From NCBI RefSeq assembly GCF_011758805.1, contig NZ_JAANOW010000002.1, positions 124,001 to 188,000 on the forward strand: a stretch of DNA of 64,000 nt, read 5' to 3'. Position 1 is the stretch's first letter, and each line of letters opens with the position of its first letter. This document shows positions 17,457 to 25,665 of this stretch, piece after piece. A program made the position numbers and the translations under genes. Under the pieces are notes generated by a model. That model had not been told where the DNA came from. It did not search any database and saw only the letters and a program-made list of their open reading frames with translations. The DNA is from Mycolicibacterium fluoranthenivorans. Its GTDB lineage: Bacteria > Actinomycetota > Actinomycetes > Mycobacteriales > Mycobacteriaceae.

Positions 17457-18584
17457 TCACTCTTTCCCGAGGTCCAGCAGGCGGCGGGCGATGATGTTGC
17501 GCTGCACTTCGGCGGTGCCGCCGTAGATCGTCGCGGCGCGCGAATACAGGTACTCGGTGCGCCATTCGGTGTCATCGAGCTCGATGACACCGGACAGCAG
17601 GTCGTGGGCGGTGTCGTAGAGCCGTTGTTCGGCAGCGGCCAGCAGCACCTTGTCGATCGAGGTCTCCGGGCCCAGCTTGTGGCCGTCGGCCAGTCGGTGC
17701 TGGGTGGCGCGGGACCGGCAGCGCAGGGTGTGCAGGGCCAGGTATACCTCGCCCATGTCGGCGTCCACCGTCTGCCCGTCGCGCTTCACCTCGTCGATGA
17801 GGGTGTCGAACCGGGAGTACAGGTAGGCGATGCGCTGCCAGAAGCAGGTCGACCGTTCGTAGGGGAGCAGGTCCATCGCCAGCTGCCAGCCGTCGCCGGG
17901 CTTGCCGAGCATCCGGGCTGCGTCGACCTCGACGTTGTCGAAGTACACCTCGCAGAACTCGTCGACGCCGTGCATGGTCTGCAGCGGGCGCACGGTGACA
18001 CCGGGGCTGTCGAGGTCGACGAAGAACGCCGTGATCGCTTGATGATCGGGAGTGTCCGCGTCGCCGGTGCGGGTGAGCAGGATGCAGCGGTGGGAGTACT
18101 GGGCGAAGCTGGTCCACACCTTCTGCCCGTTGACGACGTAGCGATCCTCATCGCCCTTCTTGTCGGCTCTGGTGGTCAGCGAGGCCAGGTCGCTGCCGGA
18201 GCCCGGCTCCGAGAAGCCCTGGCACCACTGTTCCTCGCCGGACAGGAGTTTGGGCACCATCTCCGCCGCCAGTGCCTCGGGGGCGTAGTCGATCATCGTC
18301 GGTGCCAGCACCTCGAGCATCGAATACGGCCCGGGCTCGGCCAGCCGCCGGCCCACCACCTCTTCGCCGACGATGGCGCGCAGCATCGCCGGGCCGCCGA
18401 GCCCGCCCGCGTGTTCGGGCCAGCCGTAGCGGCTCCAGCCCGCGTCGTACAACGCCTTCTGCACGCGGGCGAACTGGCGGATGTGGCCTTCGAGGGAGTG
18501 ATCGTCCGGTGGGTTCAGGTCGTTCTCGGCGAGCCACTGCTGCAGTGCCGCGCGGAATGTGGCGGGGTCGTGGAGCTCGCTCAT
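17457..18584 (-). CDS. Acyl-CoA dehydrogenase, full-length partner subunit
   Basis: 375 aa from the ATG that overlaps the SnoaL-like stop (ATGA). FAD/substrate signatures: CQGFSEPGSGSDLASL mid-protein and LLPYERS, whose Glu is in the position used as catalytic base by LCAD/IVD-type enzymes; C-terminal YGGTAEVQRNIIARR. With the 270-aa neighbour it likely makes a heteromeric FadE that introduces an alpha,beta double bond into a CoA thioester produced by this Rieske operon. Confidence 0.9.
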   Translation of the reverse strand: MSELHDPATFRAALQQWLAENDLNPPDDHSLEGHIRQFARVQKALYDAGWSRYGWPEHAGGLGGPAMLRAIVGEEVVGRRLAEPGPYSMLEVLAPTMIDYAPEALAAEMVPKLLSGEEQWCQGFSEPGSGSDLASLTTRADKKGDEDRYVVNGQKVWTSFAQYSHRCILLTRTGDADTPDHQAITAFFVDLDSPGVTVRPLQTMHGVDEFCEVYFDNVEVDAARMLGKPGDGWQLAMDLLPYERSTCFWQRIAYLYSRFDTLIDEVKRDGQTVDADMGEVYLALHTLRCRSRATQHRLADGHKLGPETSIDKVLLAAAEQRLYDTAHDLLSGVIELDDTEWRTEYLYSRAATIYGGTAEVQRNIIARRLLDLGKE

Positions 18585-19021
18585 GCGGTAGGCCGTCCGA
18601 TGGCGTGCGGCTTGCCGTGATCGTGCGCGCCGCTGCGCCGGATGAACGTCATGGCCCGGGTCGCCAGGCGCCAGCCCGCTTCGGTGCGCACGTAGGTGTC
18701 GCGGTAGTAGCCGATCCGCATATCGTGCGCCGAGTGCTCGATGAAGCACAGCGGCTGCGTGCCGCTGGCGGTGTCCGCGCCCTCGACCAGGTCGACCAAC
18801 GCGGTACCGGTCATGAACAACCCCTTCGGTGCGGCGTCGACCAGCACCGGAAAGCGTTCCAGGACATAGGTTTCGCCGAAGGCGCTGTAGGTGCCGTCCG
18901 GGGTGAACACGCTGACCAGCCCCTCGATGTCACCCTGGGTGATGGTGACCGCGTACTTGGCAAGCAGCTGCTGGATCTCGACCAGGTCGTCAGTTCGGCT
19001 AGGAGCCATCGGCGTACTCAT
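18581..19021 (-). CDS. SnoaL/NTF2-like protein
   Basis: 146 aa; a start at 19009 is also possible. Cone-shaped NTF2-like fold pattern: IQQLLAKYAVTITQGDIEGLVSVFTPDGTY, then a strand-rich second half ending in RRSGAHDH. Family members are small isomerases, dehydratases, lyases or ring-hydroxylating beta-subunit relatives. Overlap with the FadE gene downstream and the amidohydrolase upstream shows it belongs to the Rieske operon. It could be an oxygenase accessory or a hydratase. Confidence 0.75.
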   Translation of the reverse strand: MSTPMAPSRTDDLVEIQQLLAKYAVTITQGDIEGLVSVFTPDGTYSAFGETYVLERFPVLVDAAPKGLFMTGTALVDLVEGADTASGTQPLCFIEHSAHDMRIGYYRDTYVRTEAGWRLATRAMTFIRRSGAHDHGKPHAIGRPTA

Positions 19022-20234
19022 TCTTGTAGACCTTACCGCCCTTCATTACAAATGTAACGTTCTGTGTAACGGTGATGTCCTCCAGGGGGTTGCCCGGGAC
19101 GGCGATGATGTCGGCCAGCAACCCTTCGGCCAGCCGGCCTCGATCCGTGGCATTGATCAGCTCGGCCGCGATGGTGGTGGCCGACCGCAGCACCGCGGCC
19201 GGGGGCATGCCCCACTCCACCAGGGTGACGAGTTCATCGGCGTTGCGACCGTGGGGGATGGCCGGGGCGTCGGTCCCGACGGCGATCTTCACCCCGGCCT
19301 CGTACGCCGCCTTGAGTGACGTCTCGGCCTTCGGGAACATCTCGGCCGCCTTGTCCTGCAACACCTTCGGTGCATGCGAGACGTCCATCGCCTGGGCCAG
19401 CCGCCGGGTGGTGACCAAGAACCGGTCGTTGTCGACGAGCGCCCGGATGGCTTCGTCGTCCATCAGGAAGCCGTGTTCGATGCAGTCGATACCGCATGCG
19501 ACGGCGTGTTTGACCGCTTCGGCGCCGTGCGTGTGGGCGGCCACCCGCAGGCCGCGGCGGTGGGCCTCGTCGACGATCGCACGCAGTTCCTCATCCGAAT
19601 AGTGCTGTGCCCCAGCCTCACCCGTCAGAGACATCACGCCACCGGAGACGCAGACCTTGATCAGCTGGGCGCCGTGTTTGATCTGATAGCGCACCGCCTT
19701 GCGGACCTCGTCGACGCCGTTGGCGATGCCCTCTTCGACCGTGAGTTCCAGGGCGCCGGGCATGAACGCGGCGAACATCGTCGGGTCCAGGTGCCCGCCG
19801 GTCGGGGTGATGGCGTGGCCGGCGGGCACGATCCGCGGGCCGTCCACCCAACCGGCGTCGATGGCCTTGCCCAGTGCGACGTCCAAGAGGTAGCCGCCGG
19901 TCTTGACGAACAGGCCCAGGTTGCGCACGGTGGTGAACCCGGCGCGCAGCGTGCGCCGGGCATTGCCCACCGCGCGCAGCACGCGGGTCGGCGGGTCGTC
20001 CTGGACCTGGGACAGGCCGGGGTTCTCCCCGCGACCACCCATGAGCAGGTTGACCTCCATGTCCATCAGGCCTGGCAGCAGGTAGGCGTCGCCCAGGTCG
20101 ATGACGTCGGAGCTCTCACCTTCTGCACTTTCACCGATGCCGACAATCCGGTCTCCGGACACCCGAACGATGCCGGGGCGGATGATCGCCCCGGCTTCGA
20201 CGTCGACCAGACCCGCGGCTTTGAGGGTCAGCAC
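18999..20234 (-). CDS. Amidohydrolase (imidazolonepropionase-like) with altered HxH motif
   Basis: 411 aa from the GTG 2 nt downstream of the previous stop. Most of the family pattern is kept: Lys in KVCVSGG, His in AAHTHG and CIEHG, and Asp in VGTDAP. The first-strand HxH that binds the metal reads E-V-N in GLMDMEVNLL. Either the metal site is remodelled or the enzyme works with one metal. Family members hydrolyse cyclic amides or dipeptide-like bonds. It lies in the Rieske operon. Confidence 0.83.
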   Translation of the reverse strand: MLTLKAAGLVDVEAGAIIRPGIVRVSGDRIVGIGESAEGESSDVIDLGDAYLLPGLMDMEVNLLMGGRGENPGLSQVQDDPPTRVLRAVGNARRTLRAGFTTVRNLGLFVKTGGYLLDVALGKAIDAGWVDGPRIVPAGHAITPTGGHLDPTMFAAFMPGALELTVEEGIANGVDEVRKAVRYQIKHGAQLIKVCVSGGVMSLTGEAGAQHYSDEELRAIVDEAHRRGLRVAAHTHGAEAVKHAVACGIDCIEHGFLMDDEAIRALVDNDRFLVTTRRLAQAMDVSHAPKVLQDKAAEMFPKAETSLKAAYEAGVKIAVGTDAPAIPHGRNADELVTLVEWGMPPAAVLRSATTIAAELINATDRGRLAEGLLADIIAVPGNPLEDITVTQNVTFVMKGGKVYKNEYADGS

Positions 20235-20236
20235 GA

Positions 20237-20566
20237 CTAGACCACCGGCTCCTCGATCAGCTGGATGTAGGCCGCACCGCTGTCGAGCACCCGCGGCTGC
20301 TTCCACACCTCGATCGGGAAGCTCACCATGACGATCGACTGCCCGAGGTGGACGAGAGCCTTGGCGTCGGCGGGCATGCTCGACAGCGGAAAGCGCGCGT
20401 CGACGTAGACCATGATGTCCTCAAGCCGTTTCATGCCGGCGTCGTAGAGTTCCTGCATCTGCTCCATCGACGAGCTCAGGCGTTTGGCGTAACGCTCCTC
20501 CTCCGTGGGCAGGCACCAGTCGGAGAACCGCTCCAGGTCGGCGAATTCCTCGGGCAGCTTAGACAT
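20237..20566 (-). CDS. Small conserved protein adjacent to Rieske oxygenase
   Basis: 109 aa from the ATG overlapping the oxygenase stop by 8 nt. Predicted mostly helical, with EEFADLERFSDWCLPTEEER at the start and a VDARFPLSSMPAD middle; no cysteines pattern, no signal. It is not a classic beta subunit. The tight overlap suggests a stoichiometric partner or chaperone of the oxygenase. Function unknown. Confidence 0.75.
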   Translation of the reverse strand: MSKLPEEFADLERFSDWCLPTEEERYAKRLSSSMEQMQELYDAGMKRLEDIMVYVDARFPLSSMPADAKALVHLGQSIVMVSFPIEVWKQPRVLDSGAAYIQLIEEPVV

Positions 20567-21932
20567 TCGCTGATTCCTTCTCGGTCGTCGCGGTGGTGTT
20601 TCCCGTCGCTTCGCTCGCCTTGGCATGCTTGCCGTTGGTGGTCGTACTCCCGGCGTCATCGGCCAGTGATGCCTTGTACCTGTCAACGTACTGGTGTGCT
20701 GTCATGTGCAGGTGGCGAAGCAGAATCTCCTGATCGCACAGCGGAAATTCGGTGACGGCGCGGGTGCCGATCTGCGTCTGGGTGGCCTCCAGGGTGTTGG
20801 CGTCCTGGAACGCGTACTCCTTGAACGTCACCGCGGCCAGCTCCTGGGAGAGCCGTTCGCGCAGGTTCTTCGGCGGCACGAAATACAGGTCGGCCTCGAA
20901 GATGTGCGTGTCCACCCCGGTCGGCCAGTAGTTGTAGGTCAGGTACCACCCCGGTGCCCAGAACAGCAGGGTCCAGTTCGGGAAGAACTCGAAAGAGTCG
21001 GTGCCCCAAGTCTTGTGGCGTCCTGGATTGATGGCCGGTGGCAGCTCGTCGGGCAGGATGCCCGCGATGTCGGGGCGGTCCCACGGCCCGAACAGGCCGC
21101 TGTGCAGGATCCGCTCGATGGGCTTGACCATGTTGAGGTCCTTCGGCGGTGACATCCCGCCCCACGACGACACCATCGAGTGATCGCCCTTGATGTCGTA
21201 GGCCAGCGCCTCGAAGCCGAACTGGGCCAGCTTCTCGGCCTCCTCCTTCTCCGCCTGCTTCATGTGCAGGATCGGCGCGTGGTAGAACTCGGTGAACGCG
21301 TCGATGAACAGCTTCCAGTTGGCGTTGATCTCGGAGCGGTAGCTGTAGTGCTCGGTCATCTCGTGGAACGGATAACCCTTGAGTCCCTCGCCGAATTCGC
21401 CGAGATAGTCGACCAACGGTTCGGCGTCGTCGTCGAAGTTGACGAAGATGAAGCCTTCCCACACCTCGCAGCGCACCGGCTTGAGCGGGTAGTCGGCCTT
21501 GTCCAGGTCGAAGAACTCGCTCTCCTGTTGGACGAAGGTCAGGTCGCCTTTCAGGTCGTAGCGCCAGGCGTGGTACTTGCAGACGAACTGCCGGCAGCTT
21601 CCGGAGACCTCTTCATTGGGATAGTCGTTCCAGACCAGCTTGTTCCCGCGGTGACGGCACAGGTTGTAGAAGGCGCGGATCTCGTCGCCGTCGTTGACGA
21701 TGATGATCGACACGCCAGGCCCGACCGACGGGAGTTCGCGGGTGACGTAGCGGCCCTTCTTCGGGACGAGTTCCACGCGGCCCATGTGCAGCCAGGTCTT
21801 ACGGAAGATGGCCTGCTGTTCGAGCTTCCAGTGCTCGGGGTCGACCGAATCGGTGTAGTCGACCGGCGCCGTGCCGAGTTCCGGCCAGTTCTCGGTCCAG
21901 CTCCCGGCGGCTGGTTTGGGGAAAAACGCCAC
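20559..21932 (-). CDS. Rieske non-haem iron oxygenase, alpha subunit
   Basis: 457 aa. GTG at 21932 is chosen because AGGAGAGG lies 7 nt upstream; the longer open frame starts in the promoter. Rieske cluster ligands: Cys92-x-His94 and Cys118-x2-His121. Catalytic iron region: NANWKLFIDAFTEFYH with His218 and His223, and bridging Asp211. The C-terminal ~30 residues are low-complexity (Thr/Glu/Ala). First gene of a six-gene leftward operon under the palindrome at 22014. It hydroxylates or demethylates an aromatic or alicyclic substrate; its reductase is not in this window. Confidence 0.93.
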   Translation of the reverse strand: MAFFPKPAAGSWTENWPELGTAPVDYTDSVDPEHWKLEQQAIFRKTWLHMGRVELVPKKGRYVTRELPSVGPGVSIIIVNDGDEIRAFYNLCRHRGNKLVWNDYPNEEVSGSCRQFVCKYHAWRYDLKGDLTFVQQESEFFDLDKADYPLKPVRCEVWEGFIFVNFDDDAEPLVDYLGEFGEGLKGYPFHEMTEHYSYRSEINANWKLFIDAFTEFYHAPILHMKQAEKEEAEKLAQFGFEALAYDIKGDHSMVSSWGGMSPPKDLNMVKPIERILHSGLFGPWDRPDIAGILPDELPPAINPGRHKTWGTDSFEFFPNWTLLFWAPGWYLTYNYWPTGVDTHIFEADLYFVPPKNLRERLSQELAAVTFKEYAFQDANTLEATQTQIGTRAVTEFPLCDQEILLRHLHMTAHQYVDRYKASLADDAGSTTTNGKHAKASEATGNTTATTEKESANV

Positions 21933-22013
21933 GGTGTTACCTCTCCTGTTGATGCGACGGTGTCGAGTGCCGGGCCGCCTCCCTGGTGGCTTCGGCCGTG
22001 TCTTCTCCGCTAC

Positions 22014-22028
22014 GAGAATCATATTCTC
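22014..22028. promoter_or_regulatory. Palindromic operator GAGAAT-N3-ATTCTC (site 2)
   Basis: GAGAATCATATTCTC, 82 nt upstream of the Rieske start. On the minus strand its centre reads TATGAT, a plausible -10 box for the Rieske operon. Same architecture as the sites at 16552 and 42968. Confidence 0.7.
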
Positions 22029-22159
22029 ATATCTGACTAACAGATTTCCACTCTTTGGCCGTAAGGTCAACGCCAACGTCAGCGGTCATACCCGCGCGGA
22101 ATGGCGGTGCTGGCGGAAAAAGCACGGTCAGCGGTGCGAAACATCGTCGCGGACGTTGA

Positions 22160-22200
22160 TTCTCGTGTTGTGAGAAGTTAGTTTGCATTCAGTGAGAATT
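22160..22200. promoter_or_regulatory. Second cluster of ATTCTC/GAGAAT half-sites in the divergent promoter
   Basis: The 307-nt region 21933-22239 separates the Rieske operon from the rightward amidohydrolase operon and has no gene. Besides site 2 it holds TTCTC-N7-GAGAA (22160-22176) and ATTC-AGT-GAGAAT (22187-22199), i.e. the same half-sites in the opposite arrangement, close to the rightward start at 22240. They may be weaker operator copies for the rightward promoter. Confidence 0.4.
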
Positions 22201-22239
22201 GAGCCCGACGATCGGGGCGGAACGTCGAAAGGGACATCT

Positions 22240-23538
22240 ATGCATCACGACGACATGATTTTGATCAGCGTCGACGACCACATCATCGAGCCGCCCGACA
22301 TGTTCAAGAACCACCTGCCGGCCAGGTACGTGGACGAGGCGCCGCGGCTGGTGCACAACCCGGACGGGTCGGATACCTGGCAGTTCCGCGACACCGTCAT
22401 TCCGAACGTCGCGCTCAACGCCGTGGCCGGGCGGCCCAAAGAGGAGTACGGCCTGGAGCCCCAGGGTCTCGACGAGATCCGCAAAGGCTGCTACGACGCG
22501 GCCGAGCGGGTCAAGGACATGAATGCCGGTGGAGTGCTGGCCACGATGAACTTCCCGTCGTTTCCCGGTTTCGCCGCGCGGCTTTTCGCCACCGAGGACG
22601 CCGACTTCTCGCTGGCGTTGGTGCAGGCCTACAACGACTGGCATATCGACGAGTGGTGCGGCTCCCATCCGGGTCGCTTCATTCCGATGGCCATCCCCGC
22701 GATCTGGGATCCGGTGCTCTGCGCTCAGGAGATCCGTCGCGTCTCGAAGAAAGGTGTGCACTCGCTGACCTTCACCGAGAACCCCTCTGCGCTGGGGTAT
22801 CCGAGCTTTCACGACCTGGAGTACTGGAAGCCGCTGTGGGATGCCCTGGTCGACACCGACACGGTGATGAACGTGCACATCGGGTCCTCGGGCCGGCTGG
22901 CCATCACCGCCCCGGACGCGCCGATGGACGTGATGATCACCCTGCAACCGATGAACATCGTGCAGGCGGCCGCGGATCTGTTGTGGTCGGCGCCGATCAA
23001 GGCCTATCCGGATCTGAAGATCGCGCTGAGTGAGGGCGGCACCGGATGGATCCCGTACTTTCTGGACCGGGTGGACCGCACCTATGAGATGCATTCGACG
23101 TGGACACACCAGGACTTCGGCGGCAAGCTGCCCTCGGAGGTGTTCCGCGAGCACTTCATGACGTGTTTCATCTCCGATCCGGTCGGGGTGAAGAACCGCC
23201 ACGCGATCGGGGTGGACAACATCTGCTGGGAGATGGACTACCCGCACTCGGACTCCATGTGGCCCGGTGCGCCCGAGGAGCTCGGCGCGGTGTTCGACAC
23301 CTACGACGTTCCCGACGACGAGATCAACAAGATCACCCACGAGAACGCCATGCGGCTGTACCACTTCGAGCCGTTCCAGCACATCCCACGCGAGCACGCC
23401 ACCGTCGGCGCGTTGCGCAAACTGGCCGAAGGACACGATGTGTCGATCCAGGCGCTCAGTCACCACGACAAGCGCACCGGCTCGGATATCGCAGATTTCA
23501 CCGCCAACGCACGTGCGGTCACCGGCGTCAAAGACTAG
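22240..23538 (+). CDS. Amidohydrolase-2 family metal-dependent hydrolase/decarboxylase
   Basis: 432 aa from the ATG preceded by GAAAGGGA; the upstream in-frame GTG/ATG lie in the promoter. N-terminal SVDDHIIEPPDMF (Asp12-Asp13-His14) is the metal-binding start of the family; NFPSFPGFAARLF and EMDYPHSDSMWP supply later motifs. Related to the protein at 6632 but longer. It heads the rightward beta-oxidation-like operon and may prepare the acid (amide hydrolysis or decarboxylation) for CoA activation. Confidence 0.87.
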   Translation: MHHDDMILISVDDHIIEPPDMFKNHLPARYVDEAPRLVHNPDGSDTWQFRDTVIPNVALNAVAGRPKEEYGLEPQGLDEIRKGCYDAAERVKDMNAGGVLATMNFPSFPGFAARLFATEDADFSLALVQAYNDWHIDEWCGSHPGRFIPMAIPAIWDPVLCAQEIRRVSKKGVHSLTFTENPSALGYPSFHDLEYWKPLWDALVDTDTVMNVHIGSSGRLAITAPDAPMDVMITLQPMNIVQAAADLLWSAPIKAYPDLKIALSEGGTGWIPYFLDRVDRTYEMHSTWTHQDFGGKLPSEVFREHFMTCFISDPVGVKNRHAIGVDNICWEMDYPHSDSMWPGAPEELGAVFDTYDVPDDEINKITHENAMRLYHFEPFQHIPREHATVGALRKLAEGHDVSIQALSHHDKRTGSDIADFTANARAVTGVKD

Positions 23539-23614
23539 CCAGAGCGCAGCTTCGACGGGCGGTGCAGGGGACACCTGCACCGTGCCGTCGTGTGCGCGGA
23601 CTGAGGAGGGAACC

Positions 23615-24805
23615 ATGTCTGCGGGAATGAACTTCGAGCTGACCGAGGATCAACAGCTGATTCGCAAGTCCGTGGCGGAACTGGCGTCCAGATTCGACGA
23701 CCACTACTGGATGGAGAAGGACCAGGCGCACGAGTTCCCCACCGAGTTCTACGACGCCATTGCCGCCGGCGGGTGGCTGGGTATGACGATTCCCGAAGAA
23801 TACGGCGGGCACGGTCTCGGCATCACCGAGGCGACCATCCTGGCCGAGGAGGTGGCCCGCTCCGGCGGCGCGATGAACGCCGCGAGCTCCATCCACATGT
23901 CGATCTTCGGGATGCAGCCGGTGGTGGTGTTCGGCTCCGAGGAGATGAAGAAGGCCACGTTGCCGCGGATCGTCGACGGGGACCTGCACGTGTGCTTCGG
24001 AGTCACCGAACCCGGTGCGGGGCTGGACACGTCACGCATCACCACGTTCGCCAAACGCGATGGTGACCACTATGTGGTCAACGGTCGCAAGGTGTGGATC
24101 TCCAAGGCGCTGGAATCCGAGAAGATCCTGCTGCTGACCCGCACGGAGAGCCGCGACGACGTGCAGAAGCGCGGGGGTAAGCCGACCGAGGGCCTGACCC
24201 TGTTCCTCACCGACATCGACCGCGACCACGTCGACATCCGCCCGATCAGGAAGATGGGTCGCAATGCCGTCAGCTCCAACGAGGTGTTCATCGACGATCT
24301 GCGGGTCCCGGTCTGCGACCGGATCGGCGACGAGGGCAAGGGTTTCTCCTACATCCTGCACGGCCTCAACCCCGAGCGGATGCTGATCGCCGCCGAGGCA
24401 CTCGGTATCGGCCGGGTGGCGCTGGACCGCGCGGTGAAATATGCCAACGAGCGCGTGGTGTTCGACAGGCCCATCGGCATGAACCAGGGCATCCAGTTCC
24501 CGCTGGCCGACTCGCTGGCCCGGCTCGATGCGGCCGAGCTGATCCTGCGCAAGGCGACCTGGCTCTACGACAACGGCAAACCCTGTGGCCGCGAGGCCAA
24601 TATGGCCAAGTATCTGTGCGCGGATGCCGGGTTCTCGGCAGCGGACCGCGCTTTGCAGACCCACGGCGGGATGGGTTACTCGGAGGAGTACCACATCTCG
24701 CGGTTCTTCCGGGAGTCGCGCCTGATGAAGATCGCCCCGGTGAGCCAGGAGATGATCCTGAACTTCCTGGCTGCCAACGTCCTGGGTCTGCCCAAGAGCT
24801 ACTGA
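23615..24805 (+). CDS. Acyl-CoA dehydrogenase
   Basis: 396 aa, with GAGGAGGG shortly before the ATG. CFGVTEPGAGLDTSR (FAD/thioester region) and RVVFDRPIGMNQGIQFPLAD are typical. The MCAD-position Glu (YEGT) is replaced by IAPVSQE; a Glu in GLNPERML sits where IVD/LCAD enzymes carry their base. Full-length, likely homotetrameric. Acts early in the CoA-ester pathway of this operon. Confidence 0.9.
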   Translation: MSAGMNFELTEDQQLIRKSVAELASRFDDHYWMEKDQAHEFPTEFYDAIAAGGWLGMTIPEEYGGHGLGITEATILAEEVARSGGAMNAASSIHMSIFGMQPVVVFGSEEMKKATLPRIVDGDLHVCFGVTEPGAGLDTSRITTFAKRDGDHYVVNGRKVWISKALESEKILLLTRTESRDDVQKRGGKPTEGLTLFLTDIDRDHVDIRPIRKMGRNAVSSNEVFIDDLRVPVCDRIGDEGKGFSYILHGLNPERMLIAAEALGIGRVALDRAVKYANERVVFDRPIGMNQGIQFPLADSLARLDAAELILRKATWLYDNGKPCGREANMAKYLCADAGFSAADRALQTHGGMGYSEEYHISRFFRESRLMKIAPVSQEMILNFLAANVLGLPKSY

Positions 24806-24813
24806 CGCCCGCG

Positions 24814-24878
24814 ACCGCGAGATTGCACGTGCTGCGGGGTGCACTCGCACTTTCGCGCGGTAAGCGCAATCTCGCGGT
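24814..24878. repeat. Long hairpin, 13-bp perfect arms
   Basis: ACCGCGAGATTGC (24814-24826) pairs with GCAATCTCGCGGT (24866-24878) around a 39-nt loop, filling the only sizeable gap inside the operon. It may be a mobile intergenic repeat or a processing/termination structure tuning expression between the dehydrogenase and the SDR. Its sequence theme (GAGAT, CTCGCACTT) recurs before 4422. Confidence 0.6.
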
Positions 24879-24902
24879 GATACAGAGAGGACTGCACGCC
24901 AC

Positions 24903-25661
24903 ATGAGGACATACTTCGACCTGACCGGCCGCTCGGCGCTGGTCACCGGCGCGGGGGCGGGGATCGGCGCCGGCGTTTCCGAGGCGCTGGCCGCCGCGGG
25001 TGCTGCGGTGCTGGTCACCGATATCAGCGGTGACGCCGCCGCCGCGGTCGCCGAGCGGATCAACACCGCGGGCGGTAAAGCCGACAGCGCCCCGCTGGAT
25101 GTGAGCGACCGGGACGCCGCGGTGGCCGCCGCCGCGCAGGCGGCCGGCCTCGGCGCGGGCAGCCTGCACATCGTGGTCAACAACGCCGGGGTCACCGCTC
25201 CGGCGATGTTTCCCAAGCTGACCGACGAGACGTTCCGGCTGACCTTCGACATCCACGTGATGGGGACATTCCACGTGACCCAGGCCGCGTTGCCGCACAT
25301 CCCCACCGACGGGACCGGCCGCGTCATCAACGTGACGTCCTCGGCGGGCATCACCGGCACGCTGGGGCAGGTCAACTACTCGGCGGCCAAGGCCGGCATC
25401 ATCGGCATGACCAAATCGCTGGCCCGGGAGCTCGCGACCAAGAACATCATGGTCAACGCCCTGGCCCCGCTGGCGGCCACCCCGATGACCGAGACGATCC
25501 GCACCAACGAGAAGTTCGCGGCCAACATGATGAACCGCATCCCGCTGAAACGCTGGGCCGAGGCCGAAGAGGTCGCGGGTGCCTTCGTCTTCCTGGCCTC
25601 CGATGCCGCGTCGTACATCACCGGCCAGGTGCTGCCGGTCGACGGCGGCATGGTTATGTGA
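24903..25661 (+). CDS. SDR-family oxidoreductase (FabG-like)
   Basis: 252 aa: TGAGAGIGAG glycine motif near residues 14-23, NNAG, a YSAAKAG active site (Tyr/Lys) and a C-terminal LPVDGGM. Classical SDR, probably the 3-hydroxyacyl-CoA or ring-alcohol dehydrogenase of the cassette. The following CoA transferase starts 4 nt after its stop. Confidence 0.88.
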   Translation: MRTYFDLTGRSALVTGAGAGIGAGVSEALAAAGAAVLVTDISGDAAAAVAERINTAGGKADSAPLDVSDRDAAVAAAAQAAGLGAGSLHIVVNNAGVTAPAMFPKLTDETFRLTFDIHVMGTFHVTQAALPHIPTDGTGRVINVTSSAGITGTLGQVNYSAAKAGIIGMTKSLARELATKNIMVNALAPLAATPMTETIRTNEKFAANMMNRIPLKRWAEAEEVAGAFVFLASDAASYITGQVLPVDGGMVM

Positions 25662-25665
25662 AGTC

